Part shown: positions 1 through 9,034 of the stretch, piece after piece
Numbering within the stretch: position 1 is the stretch's first letter
Layout of the letters: every line of letters starts with the position of its first letter
Assembly (NCBI GenBank): GCA_029747585.1
Contig: JAPEVF010000605.1
Coordinates: 1-27,820 of the forward strand
Length of the DNA stretch: 27,820 nt
From: Pleurotus djamor
Taxonomy: Eukaryota; Basidiomycota; Agaricomycetes; Agaricales; Pleurotaceae
Reading direction: 5' to 3'
The notes under the pieces: model-generated
The model's input: the letters and a program-made list of their open reading frames with translations, nothing else
What the model was told of the DNA's origin: nothing
Databases searched by the model: none
Translations under genes and position numbers: made by a program

Positions 1-480
1 AATATAAACACGATACAAGTACTCTCAAATGACTTGAAAAATGTGAAGTGAGTGAGGTGGTTTGGGCGACGTCGGTGCGTTGGGACAAAGTTCGATCTCT
101 CCTATTGTCGCTCCTATACCCTCTCCTCCTCCTCGTTCTCCGTCATTTCCACTCTCTACATCGCCGTGCCCAGGCAACGGCTGTAGTAATAGACGCCCAT
201 AGTGTCCTGAAGACGTGGACCAGTCGATGACTGCCAGCGGAGAGATACCAGGGACAACGGAGAACCAAGCCAGACAATCCTCTCCTCGTCGTACCGTTAT
301 CGCTATTCTCTCGTTTCAAGCGGGCACTTGGCCTTCTAGACTGTGGGTCCCTCGGCGCTAAGACCCTTCGCTTAGCTGCTAGCCGATATGGCATCATTCC
401 TCGAATTTTTCTGCCCTTTTCCAAGGCCGTTTATTCGGAAACGCACGAATCTGCCTTCCTCTCCGTCTCCCTATAAATAG
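1..480 (+). promoter_or_regulatory. Conserved promoter block of copy A
   Basis: About 480 bp ending in a TATA box (471-480). It is about 99% identical to 9035-9512, against roughly 75% for the flanking parts of the unit. A CT-rich stretch follows (about 505-600), typical of fungal core promoters and 5' leaders. The next exon-like segment ends at a GTAAGT donor at 662. Inferred role: promoter of the rightward transcript of the unit. An open frame at 48-230 starts with GTG and is not taken as a gene. Confidence 0.6.
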
Positions 481-630
481 TGGACTAGTTTTGCTTCAGA
501 GTCCCCATCTCCTCTCCTCCTCTCCTCTAATCCTCCACCTCTCTACTCCTCTCTCTTGCCTCGCTTCTCTCCGCTCATTCACCACTCCACCAGTGCCTTG
601 CCATCTCTGACCTCGCTTTACCCAGCTATC

Positions 631-1398
631 ATTATTCCCGCTTCGTCTCACTGCTCTAATAGTAAGTGTTCATGTTCATTCAGATGGATAGTGCCACTTC
701 TAACCTTTTCTCTCTTTGCACTTTGAATATAGGAAACGCAATTTATCAACTGTAGAACACGGCTCGATCACTAGAGTCAATCCTAGGCAAGTCAATACTT
801 TGGATTATTGACTTTGATTTCCCTCTAATCCCTTCTTTTGACAGTAATTCACTTTATTTCATTTCTAATGGTGAGCCCTCGTCGTTATTCACAACTCTCC
901 TTTACTTTTCTGATTTTATTATCTCGCAGCTTTCACATTCATCATTTAATTACTACGGTCAGTACTTTTTCAAATATTGGAATTATATTCCGGCAACCGA
1001 CAAGTAACTCATTTCGTTCTAGTTATCTCGACGCTTCGGTAAGTGTTTGACACTGGCTAGTTGTCTTTGCGCATCAGATTTATTGACTTCAGGCCACTGG
1101 TGGATGTCACTACATCTTGTTCATGTGAGTCGCTAATGTCATTACAACGGCCGTTCCAATATTTCTGACTACATTTCTAGTTTACTTCTACTTCTCCCTC
1201 TACTCGCCGTCATCGTCGCCGCCGGTGACGAAGACTGTTTCGGCGCTGTCGGTCACAGCGACTAGCCCAGGTCCCAGGTATGTAATCGGCAAAGTTTCCT
1301 CCGTTCCGCTACTTACGCAATTCCTGCCTTCGCCATTGTCCTCCTTAAGCGAGCCGATCGATCGAGGACTCGACCTTATGCAAAAACTCTAGCGCGTC
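631..1398 (+). other. Intron-dense leader exons, copy A
   Basis: Short exon-like segments separated by well-formed introns: 662-732, 787-844 (GC-AG type), 871-929, 1039-1092, 1125-1180, 1278-1349, and a donor at 1399. The same introns are present in B. Exon lengths are not kept in multiples of three between copies (54 against 55 and 26 against 19 for the second and third), the ATG of B is ATT here, and a stop follows in the second exon. I read this as an untranslated or decayed leader rather than coding sequence. Confidence 0.5.
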
Positions 1399-1469
1399 GT
1401 AAGTGATTTTCCACTGTTCCTGATGATTCTAGCTCACTACGCCAGGCTCGCAAGTTCAGAATCGGACCG

Positions 1470-2205
1470 GGGATGGGTACACTTACTCATCCCCATCTGC
1501 CTACACCTCCCGGGTTGCCCTGGGGATTTGAGTAGCCTATGGACATGCGGGGAGCAGAAGAGGATGGAGGGGTAATGGGAGTGGCCGTGAACGTGAGTCT
1601 GTCACGCCCACTCGATCAGGTCCTTGGTCAAAACGAGCGGTGAGTCATGACATCATGATCTGCGGCCTCTTGACACTACTTCACTCACTTCGTGCTAGAA
1701 CTCCCCGGGTCCTGAGATACCCATACTCATCCCCATCTGCCTAGAGAGCTTCTGAAATAGGAAATCAGACATTTCGGTGAGTAATGACCATTGCACATAT
1801 GATCCCGTTGCGCACACTTACATTGTTTCCAGGAACTCTCGGGGAACCTCACCAACGACCTCGAGTACACCTACTCATCCCCATCTGCCTACACCTCGAC
1901 CCTATGCGAGGAAATTAATCGGGTAAGTTGTCTGGTTTGTTCCCAAAATGGTTTACTCACCGTGATCGCTTGTCTCTCCTCACCCCATAGAATCTCTGCC
2001 CCACTTCCCGCGATGGAATAGTAAGCTGTCCGTTCGCCGTACTTAAAGTCTAAAAGGAGCTTACATGGGTACCTTAGCCGTTCCGTGACGAAAACCGATG
2101 TCACTACTTGTGTGTAGGCTCAGGGAACATCACCAACAGCCTCGAGTATACCTACTCATCCCCATCTGCCTACACCTCGACCCTAGGCAAGGAAATCAAT
2201 CAGGT
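1470..2205 (+). repeat. YSSPSAYT exon modules, copy A (4)
   Basis: The core TCATCCCCATCTGCCTA occurs at about 1488, 1728, 1875 and 2156. In one frame it reads SSPSAY(T). The last two are almost matching exons, 1834-1923 and 2131-2202, flanked by AG acceptors and GTAAGT/GTAAGC donors; both read LEYTYSSPSAYT followed by an E-I-N-rich end. In the first module an upstream GGGGATGGGTA arm can pair with TACTCATCCCC. The same modules occur in B, so the duplication predates the unit duplication or is shared by exchange. The function is unknown; the first module runs into a stop, so this stretch is at least partly decayed. Confidence 0.6.
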
Positions 2206-2582
2206 AAGCTGATAATTTCGTTCCTAAAATGGTGTACTTACCGCGCGATCATGACATGGCTATTCAAGTGTTCCGTGACGAAAAACTCGACTTTCCCCGA
2301 AAATCACAAAATCTTGAATTCCTCACCGAAGACGATACACTGGTCAAAGATACTCATATCCCCAAAATGGCAAGTACCTGACTAGCCTTTGACATGGTTT
2401 GCGAGACCTGACATTGAGTTCTGAATGTAGGAATGATGTTGCTCCCGCTCGCGGCGCGATCTTCGATTTCTCCATGGCAAGTGCATGCGGCGGGCTGCTT
2501 CCAAGTGTCCCTGAGAGGTATGTGGTACTATCACCTTCACCCGAGGTTACGAAAGGCTGACTGTGGTATTCATCGTTCTAGG
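2206..2582 (+). other. Exon/intron-like spacer, copy A
   Basis: Contains a donor right after the fourth module, an acceptor near 2264, further exon-like sequence, and a GTATGT...CTAG intron at about 2518-2581 with the GTTACGAAAGGCTGAC motif. No reading frame could be followed across it with confidence. Confidence 0.3.
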
Positions 2583-3872
2583 AGGGATTTTCTTCGCGAC
2601 CGAGCGGAAAAATTTGAATTCAAGATCCATCTCGACATATTGGCGTACGAACGTAGTACTCCAGTGTTACGGCACTATTAGCGCGTCTAGAACCGAGGTT
2701 TTCAAAGCTTGGTATTCGTTTTCAAGGCGCTGGCCAACACCCTCCCTCCTCATGTCCATTTCTTTAAACCCGGTCAGATCCGCGCCGAACACTGTCCAAG
2801 CAGCCTATGACATCACAAGACTCGTACGTAAGTGTTTCCGAACTGCTGGAATGTTTGGAAACTCACCTATTCTTGATTTTTCCCCTTGTGTCCCATCTAG
2901 ACGAAATTCTTGGATATCTCACCCCACAATCACCCGGTCACGATGCGGCTAGTGAAATCTTGATGGTATGTGGTATCGTTACTATGGCCCGAGTTTACGA
3001 AAGGCTGACATCAATTTCTGAAATTCTGTCAGTTTGCTGCCCCCGCCGCCGTCATGTCACAAAAACACGAATACGTCACGTACCTCTGGTTCGCTACACC
3101 CAGAAACTATACGGCCGAGTTCGTATACATCAAGGCCACCTGTGACCACGTTTGCAAAGGGCTAGGGTCGATTTTCGAAAATTCGTCCATGAAATCGTGC
3201 CTTGATCCCGAATTTTCAAACACGCCCGAGGACGTCGTGGATGGCGTGGAATCAATCTCTAGGGTATACTGATTGATATGTGAGTGTTACGAACGCGGTA
3301 GAACGCTTGGATACTTACTAATTCTCGATTTTCTCGATTTTGACCTCATCTAGATGCTTGCATATCTCCATCCGAGCTTGATGGGGCCGTCTGCGATGCA
3401 CGGGACCTTAATAGTGAGTGGTCCACCTATATTCAACAAAGTTGACGAATGGCTGACAATGGAACTACAGCCTTGATCGCTGAATTCCCTCCAGAGCGCC
3501 GAAAATCGAAAAATCGGTCTCCTGGTCAACACGGACGATACGCTGACCAGTCTCAACGGTATGCCCGAGCTCCTACATCCCATGCGCAAGTGCTCCCGGG
3601 GGTTACGGGCGGCTGAGAGTTGATTTGAACATTTTGGGTGTTCAGCCTCTGCTCGTCCGATTTCGTGTTTTTGGTGTTGGATCTTGATGGAATGATAGGG
3701 AGGCTGGTGTCCCTTACAGGTACGTCATTCCCCCACCCTCTGGTCTTGATGCCGAAGCGCTGACATGGCTAACAAAGATGTGAGCGAGCTATCTCTCCCT
3801 CCTCGATCACATAAACTCGAATATTGAACGTACCACGAAACGCTCGTCCAAGTGGACTAGACACCCGTGTTC
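2583..3872 (+). pseudogene. Degenerate multi-exon gene of unknown function, copy A
   Basis: I do not recognise the family. Exons chosen from splice signals and comparison with B: 2583-2827 (start uncertain), 2901-2965, 3033-3279, 3354-3413, 3471-3585, 3646-3719 and 3778-3872. The last six measure 65, 247, 60, 115, 74 and 95 bases; B has 65, 247, 60, 106, 74 and 95. The single difference is nine bases, and the phases join in frame in both copies. Shared peptides include SPGHDAAS, SQKHEY, KGLGSIFENSSMKS and a CSSDF...DLDGM segment. The 3586-3645 intron is GC-AG. In-frame stops occur at the end of the third listed exon of this set (about 3270) and twice in the last exon, so copy A looks dead. 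Position suggests it is the main product of the rightward transcript. Confidence 0.6.
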
Positions 3873-5100
3873 GTACGTCATCAGTCCCTCTTGTACCTAG
3901 TTTGCGAGAGGCTGGTGCTTGATTTGGACGAATCGTCTCGATTATCCTTTATGGACGAAATTTTCGAAATTGACGGAAATGTGAAAAGAACGGGTGGAGA
4001 ACGAGGGGAGTACCTAAGCTGGGTTAGATAGAGGTTAATAGACATGATGGCCAGAGGTTTACGCACCGTTTTTCTGAAATTTTTGATCTAGCCGGTCACT
4101 TGAACTTGATAAAGAGTGTTGCGAAATGAGACGGTCATCTAAGCAGAGTTGATGTAAGTCATCTGTTATTGATTTCAAAGCCGTTTACTTACTCTTGTCA
4201 CTGTGTAGGGACCGTTGACTCGCGCGTTCACTACTTGGTGGAGCCGCGCGACAACTTGACATTCTTGATGGTATGTCTTCCAGATATGGTCTACCATGTT
4301 TACGAGAGGCTGACTAGAGCATTACCTTTACTAGTCGACCTCGCGTGTCGTTGGTGCGATGCGCATCAAAGTTATTCGAACAAACATATATTCGGCGTAT
4401 AGAAAGACAAGGTGAGTATGATCTATGCAAGAACGGCTACTTGCTTCGGTATCAACTACCCACCCTCCCTCCGTGCATCAACACGACCACCTCCCTCCCT
4501 TCCGATCAAGGTAAGCTCCCCTTCACACTCCATCGAGCTATACTCGGCCTCGTATACGCAAGGCTGGCGTCTTGTCTTTGTATTTTGGGATCGTGTTCGT
4601 GTGTTGCTTACGACCGAGGTGGTGGGGTTGCAGGGCTTCGTTGGGATGCCTTCGTTCGCAGGTAAGTACTTTTTTTTTTCTTTTTCACGGCGCAGGACTC
4701 GAACATACCATTGACCCCATAACCACCTAGGGCTTCGTTCCGGCATTTCCAAAGTTGAGTACCAGCTAATCACGTCCATCCGTACTCCATCGAGCCATCC
4801 TCAGCCATGTTCACGTTTACGACAGGCTGCCTTTGAATTGGGTGATGATGCGCAAGGTTTTCCGGCGGCGCAAAGAGTGTTGAATATCTTTGGAAGGACT
4901 TGATGGTTCGTGTTCCAAGTGTTTGCATTATTGATACTGAGGGAGGAAGGGGCGGGGGCAGCGGAGCGGAGTGGAGGGATGGATTGGTAGGTTGCGGGGC
5001 TTGCGTTGGCCAGCTTCGGGCTGACTTGAGTAAGTCTATTTGCTTGGAAAAGAAAGGGTCGAGGAGTTGGGAATCGGCGGTTCGGTATGCATTCATGTAG
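3873..5100 (+). other. Decayed downstream exons and intron repeats, copy A
   Basis: Intron-like pieces continue (donors at 3873, 4155, 4270, 4410, 4511 and 4661), several with the TTTACGAGAGGCTGAC-type core (about 3900, 4297, 4550 and 4812). One exon at about 4210-4269 stays open and ends in a TTLM-like peptide just before GTATGT. The part from 4660 has a T-tract. No complete gene is supported. Confidence 0.35.
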
Positions 5101-5133
5101 AGTACGCATGGTAGAGTGGCGCGTGGACTGTGT

Positions 5134-5511
5134 TTATGTGCATTTTGGGGACTGGAGGGGCGGAGGAGTGGAGGACTTGATGGAGGCGGAGGAGGGCAGC
5201 GACAGGGTCAGATGCGAGTGAGTGGGGAATGATTGGGGTCGAGGATCGTGTGCTGATGGTCTGAAGCGAGGAAATGCGGGGTGATGATGGAAATGGTTGG
5301 AGTCGAAGATGCGCGTTGGAAGGGCAAATGAGCGTTTTGTCGAGTCGCTGAACTTGGTGTAATGGGAGGAAACGAGGTGCTGGGAGTTGCCAAAAAGGGA
5401 ATTTAGAGGGGAAAAGCGAGGGGAGAGGCGGCGAGTAGCCCGTGCACACCCCACGGGGAGCCGAGAGGGCGGTGGTGGGAAGCGAAGGGGAGCAACGGGG
5501 AGACTCGTCAC
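5134..5511 (-). other. Ser/Pro/His-rich minus-strand frame, copy A
   Basis: The purine-biased plus strand gives a long Ser/Pro/His-rich minus-strand frame. Part of it (FGNSQH, then STKR, then a HFHHHPAFP segment) matches copy B in the same frame, with an in-frame gap. Biased composition also creates chance frames here on all three registers, so this is only a weak coding candidate. It lies just left of the central segment and would end the leftward transcript. Confidence 0.2.
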
Positions 5512-5918
5512 GGTTGATGAACACGCTCAGCTCCAGTCTCATCCCCAACGCGTCAACACGACCAAACAAGGCTTGCTTGCCATGTGTCCGTCGCAATCAT
5601 ACAACCAAAATTATCAGCATTTCTTCTGCTTGCTCGGTTCACAGAAGAAATAACAATGAAAAAGATTCCGTGGCTCACCGCTGTCCTGCCTGTACCATGT
5701 CAACGCGACGAGCACTCATCTTGCTTGGGGGCTGTTTCAGGGGAAAATCATATTTGACCTTGATCGACGGAAAAGGTACAAGCACCACACCGAACACTCC
5801 AGAACACATGCGCATGAAAAAAACAAACATAGCCCTGATTCCCGAAGACGGGAACGCACCAAAGAGGTATAAAAAGCATACAAAGCATAGGAGAAAACAA
5901 AGCGAATTGGCAAAGGAC
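5411..5918. other. Copy-specific sequence left of the EEP gene
   Basis: No counterpart in B. It begins where A/B similarity ends and reaches the EEP stop codon. Plus-strand open frames here are the antisense of the EEP region or chance. The part next to 5919 (A-rich on the plus strand, thus T-rich in the gene sense) is the likely 3' UTR of the EEP gene. Confidence 0.4.
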
Positions 5919-6989
5919 TCATCGAAGAGCCCGGATGGTCGTGATCAGCCCATAATGATCACTGACAAACTTTCCGTCAGGCATCTGCACACCCTGGCCG
6001 ATCCGTTCAGGCTGGTCAACTTTCAGGCCTCGCCGCGGCACGAACAGCACCTTATCCAAGCGCGCTGGGGGGAACTTTCCGACATCCCTGCCTTGATAGC
6101 CCCACGTAAACCCGCTCTCGTCTTCATCACCCTTGCGCCATGCGTCCCGGAGTCCATTTTGTTGCGGGAGCTTCTTATCTTCCGGACCAATAGCGTTCAT
6201 ATCCCCGCACACGATCCCGCTGTGCAGTTTGCCTTCCGTGAGAAGCTTGGACACCAAGTTCAATTGTATCGGTCGGGCGATAAGCCCAGTCTGCAGCGAC
6301 TCGAGATGCGTGTTCACCACTCGCACCAACACATCTGACCCCTCTTCTGTCCGCAGGCGCACGTCTACGATAACCGCCGTTCGTTGCATCGCAGAGCATC
6401 CAAACTCTAGGATCCCCGCAAACGCGACAGGGACATTCCGCGATATCAACGTGATGTTTCCATAGTACGTCCCCTCTGGCCACTTTCGTGTGTTCGACGG
6501 CGTAATAACGAAATTATTCTTCACCCAGTCGTTGGCAAGTATCACACCGAACGCCTCAACGTGGACCTCCTGGAGGAGGATACACGTGGGTTCGGGTGCT
6601 TGATGGTCTTCGCAGTGGAAGATATCACATTTTAGGTACTCCAAAACAGTTTCGAGGCGTTCTTGTGGGTCTTCTTCCGTGAAATCAACATTCCATGTTA
6701 CAATCCGAATGAGGGATGGCGGCGGGCGTCTGGGAGTATCGCGCTCCGTGACGTGCTTCCAGGCCTCTTTTGAAGATCGGTATCGGCTCGGCCGTAGCTC
6801 GTATAAAGAATTTGGGATTACAGGATCCTCGTCGGTGCTAGCGTACATCGACACAACATCGTCAAGAAATGTAAGGAGGGGCCCCTGAACGATGGTTCGC
6901 ACGGATTTACTTCCTCGTTCAAGCATGAGTTGTGCTGTTATTTTGTGAAAATGAAATTGAATGGTTTCTGATAGGTCCGTAGCGCCCAT
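5919..6989 (-). CDS. TDP2-like endonuclease/exonuclease/phosphatase (EEP) family protein
   Basis: Intact intronless frame of 356 codons. The EEP fold motifs are in order: TWNVD (98-102), LQEVH (139-143, metal-binding Glu), NTHLES (226-231), GDMN (262-265), RLDKV (310-314) and SDHYG (343-347, catalytic His). The pattern, with TWN, LQEV, HLES, GD.N and SDH, is that of tyrosyl-DNA phosphodiesterase 2 and related fungal EEP proteins, which hydrolyse phosphodiesters in a Mg-dependent way; the exact substrate cannot be told from sequence. Residues 1 to about 34 are NOT specific to this gene: the same start peptide (M.ATDLSET) is encoded in the repeat arm of copy B. The EEP domain starts only at about 95, so the N-terminus is an added extension. 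A TATA box lies about 195 bp upstream. This gene occupies the position where copy B has a protease fragment. Confidence 0.85.
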   Translation of the reverse strand: MGATDLSETIQFHFHKITAQLMLERGSKSVRTIVQGPLLTFLDDVVSMYASTDEDPVIPNSLYELRPSRYRSSKEAWKHVTERDTPRRPPPSLIRIVTWNVDFTEEDPQERLETVLEYLKCDIFHCEDHQAPEPTCILLQEVHVEAFGVILANDWVKNNFVITPSNTRKWPEGTYYGNITLISRNVPVAFAGILEFGCSAMQRTAVIVDVRLRTEEGSDVLVRVVNTHLESLQTGLIARPIQLNLVSKLLTEGKLHSGIVCGDMNAIGPEDKKLPQQNGLRDAWRKGDEDESGFTWGYQGRDVGKFPPARLDKVLFVPRRGLKVDQPERIGQGVQMPDGKFVSDHYGLITTIRALR

Positions 6990-7181
6990 CCCCTTTTCAT
7001 TAGCGGAGAGACCAGCAGCATGCCGGCCTCTCCGTGTGACTATCTAGGTACATGTGGGTAGACTACGAGACTAGCTAACGAGCAAGCTACGAGATGACGA
7101 GGAGGGGTAGAAAGGTGGGGCGTCCAGACAGCATAACGACGACGAGGAGGATGGGTGCTTGAAACCGGCTCTCACCTCTCT

Positions 7182-7194
7182 CCTTATATACACC
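7182..7194 (-). promoter_or_regulatory. Leftward TATA box of the EEP gene, copy A
   Basis: On the minus strand it reads GGTGTATATAAGG, about 195 bp before the ATG at 6989. The same box and surroundings (a TGACGTGGC motif just upstream) occur at 16369-16381 in B, so the promoter belongs to the shared arm and not to the captured gene. Confidence 0.6.
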
Positions 7195-7800
7195 TCGCCA
7201 CGTCAGTACCAAGCCTTGCGCACTGACCACACCTAAATTTTCTCCCCTCTGCCCTCGGCTACGTCTTCGCCTCCGTGTCTCGACTCTCCACAGCAATTCT
7301 GTATCTCCGTGAAAATAATTTTTATTCACATTCCTTGGTGCGTCTCGACTCATATCTCCGTAAAACCAAGTTTCTTTTGCTACGTAATTGACACAAGTCC
7401 GCTCCTACACGTATACACTCAAAAATAGCTACACCCATAATGCTTGACTCCTGTGAGCTTGATCTCCAGTCAGCCCAAATCCCTTTGGACTCTGCGGAAG
7501 CGTCGAGTCCATCGGTTCCACGACGCGAAACAAGATCCGGGAAACCAAGAAACCAAGAGGAAAGGGGGGGGTACAACTCTGTCGCCACCATCATCGTTTC
7601 GAGAGACATTGCGACCCGAATTCTGTAAAAACAACGTTAGCAATAAGCTAAAGCAAATTGCGCACCGAGATTGTGACAAATCGTATAGCCATCGTTTGTT
7701 TGGAGCCCTGAGGCGAGGGTCTTGCGCGGCGAGTCCAATCGGCGTCGAGAGGATTGTTTGTGGACCAGGAAGGTAGGGTCTTCCGTGTCGAATCGGGAGA
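7195..7800. other. Spacer between EEP promoter and exon array, copy A
   Basis: No gene is supported. Several overlapping open frames exist on both strands but none has a family match or a partner in B. A run of seven or more G lies near 7565. The right part is probably the 3' end of the leftward hairpin-exon transcript. Confidence 0.35.
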
Positions 7801-7802
7801 GT

Positions 7803-8440
7803 GATAAAATGGAGTTGTTTTGTATAGACATTGTTGGTGGGTGGCCGTACAAGACGTAGGGCGCGTGGATGGTGCCGTTTCGAAGAAATGTGAAGGAGGG
7901 AAGCCGTGCGACCGATTAAATGGCGATTTTTGACGTATACATCGTTCTAGCATGTCGAGAGTGCGCGCGTGGTGCCGTTTGGAAGAATCACAAAAGGGCG
8001 AGGGCGAGAGGGCTGTGGTACCGATAAAATGGCGCATTTCTGTATAGACATTGCTTGTCAGACCACAGAGAGCCGAAAAGATCGAGGAAACGTACCTGAA
8101 ACACCATCGCACGCGTAGCTCGAGTCGACCAGAGAAACCCGAATATAAAGGCAAGCCGAGGGAGCCGTACTGAAACCCCAATAAAATGGAGTCGATCCAT
8201 ATATATATCGTCGTTTTGGGTCGCATGCGTGGTTTGAGGATGTCGAAGCGCGAAAGACTAGATTGGTGAGCAGAAAAAAAGCGAAAAAGGCTCACAAAAC
8301 ACCAATAAAATGGAAACGATCCATATATACATCGTCGTTCGGGGCAGCAAGCTTCGCATGCGTGCATGTGAGTGAGAATCCGCCACGAGAGCCGCAGCAC
8401 CGATAAAATGAAGCATTTCTGTACAGATATCGTCTTTTAG
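7803..8440 (-). repeat. Hairpin-exon array, copy A (6 repeats)
   Basis: Six diverged repeats at about 7803, 7914, 8023, 8171, 8304 and 8401. On the minus strand each reads ACGATGTATATATGGATCG-like sequence followed by a CCATTTTAT core. In one frame they give (V/I)Y(M/T)(D/E)R(L/M)HFIG(V/T). The repeats at 8171 and 8304 keep the inner ATGGA...TCCAT pairing. The repeats are followed on the minus strand by donor-like GT (for example GTACGG, GTGAGC), with AG acceptors before the next, so each repeat resembles one short exon. Read leftward from the TATA box at 8575. Protein module or structured RNA cannot be decided here. Confidence 0.55.
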
Positions 8441-8574
8441 CATGAAAAAAGAGTAGAAAAAGCGGTACTCACCTCACGAGCTTCAAAACGAGGGAGATTT
8501 TGATTCGCAGGGAGAGGGTGGCATGCCGTCTTGGGAAGTTCGGTTCCGGGGCTTCTAAAACGTGCTTTGCGTCA

Positions 8575-8581
8575 TTTTATA
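8575..8581 (-). promoter_or_regulatory. Leftward TATA box of the exon array, copy A
   Basis: TATAAAA on the minus strand inside CCCAGATAGGCG-TATAAAA-TGACG. The whole context recurs at 17647-17653 in B while its surroundings differ. It lies about 135 bp upstream of the first array repeat, with a GTGAGT donor and AAAAG acceptor between. Confidence 0.55.
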
Positions 8582-9034
8582 CGCCTATCTGGGTAGTAGG
8601 AAAGCTTGGACAAGTCTAGAAAGGAATAGAACATGAGAAAGTAGACTCGCCGAATATTACAAAATTTTACTCACCAAACTCCAGCTCTGGATGCCACCCA
8701 CCACGTAGCACTCAAGCAAGAGCCGTCGAAACGAATTTAGAGGGTATGGCTAGACGAGACGGATGATGAGAATGTCGAGTTCGTGGGGGTGACAAAAATC
8801 AAAAAATCACTTACCAAGCGCTCAGGACGTCTGCAACCACCAGAATCATGGCGAGTTCTGTTGCTGCGGCGTCGAATGGACAAGAAGGCAGAGGGCGGCG
8901 TGGAACGATGGTGGTGGTGAAGGAGAAAGAGTGTTGCAACTCCGATTTAGGTAACGGCGCTTCGCTTGGGTCTCAGGGGCCGGGCTCGCCAAAAATCACA
9001 AAAATCATTGCTATGCCCAGAGCACTAGTTTTCA
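8582..9034 (-). other. Right end of copy A
   Basis: Two leftward intron-like pieces (donors on the minus strand at about 8811 and 8682, the latter GGTGAGTA) with a short ATG-started exon at about 8847 that meets a stop after the first splice. Copy B has the matching sequence, with the first donor changed to GGAAAGTC. Probably a non-coding or decayed upstream transcript, or part of the divergent promoter region. Confidence 0.3.

Larger units (their letters stand above)
1..9034 (+). repeat. Tandem ~9 kb unit, copy A
   Basis: First of three head-to-tail copies; the left edge may lie outside the window. Base 1 aligns with base 9035 and with about 18138. Shared landmarks in the same order in A and B are the 480 bp promoter block, the leader exons, the YSSPSAYT exon modules, the degenerate gene (2583-3872 against 12040-13162), the leftward start region (6881-6989 against 16066-16184), the hairpin exon array and the minus-strand TATA at 8575. 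Outside the promoter block A and B look roughly 70-80% identical by eye. Only the centre (about 5411-6880) has no counterpart in B. The boundary with B is continuous: the end of A resembles the end of B. Confidence 0.85.

Noticed and set aside
48..230. 60-residue frame with a membrane-like Leu-rich segment, also in copies B and C
   Set aside because: It begins with GTG (no ATG), lies upstream of the TATA box and is kept because the whole block is kept; the start overlaps a GTGAGT.
143..424. 93-residue minus-strand frame repeated at 9176-9457
   Set aside because: It is antisense within the near-identical promoter block, with no motif, so its conservation carries no coding signal.
4680..4780. 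tRNA-like B box (GTTCGAGTCC) on the minus strand followed by an A-rich tract, as in a SINE
   Set aside because: The T-stem does not pair, no A box or acceptor match was found upstream, and the body is too short.
5442..6338. 298-residue plus-strand frame
   Set aside because: Most of it is antisense to the clear EEP gene and it has no family motif.
7648..8400. 250-residue continuous minus-strand frame over the exon array
   Set aside because: It reads through splice donors and acceptors and switches register between repeats; the exon reading explains the pattern better.
1..9034. Reading the unit as an LTR retrotransposon with a promoter-block LTR
   Set aside because: No primer site, polypurine tract, Gag or Pol was found between the blocks, and the blocks do not show TG...CA ends.
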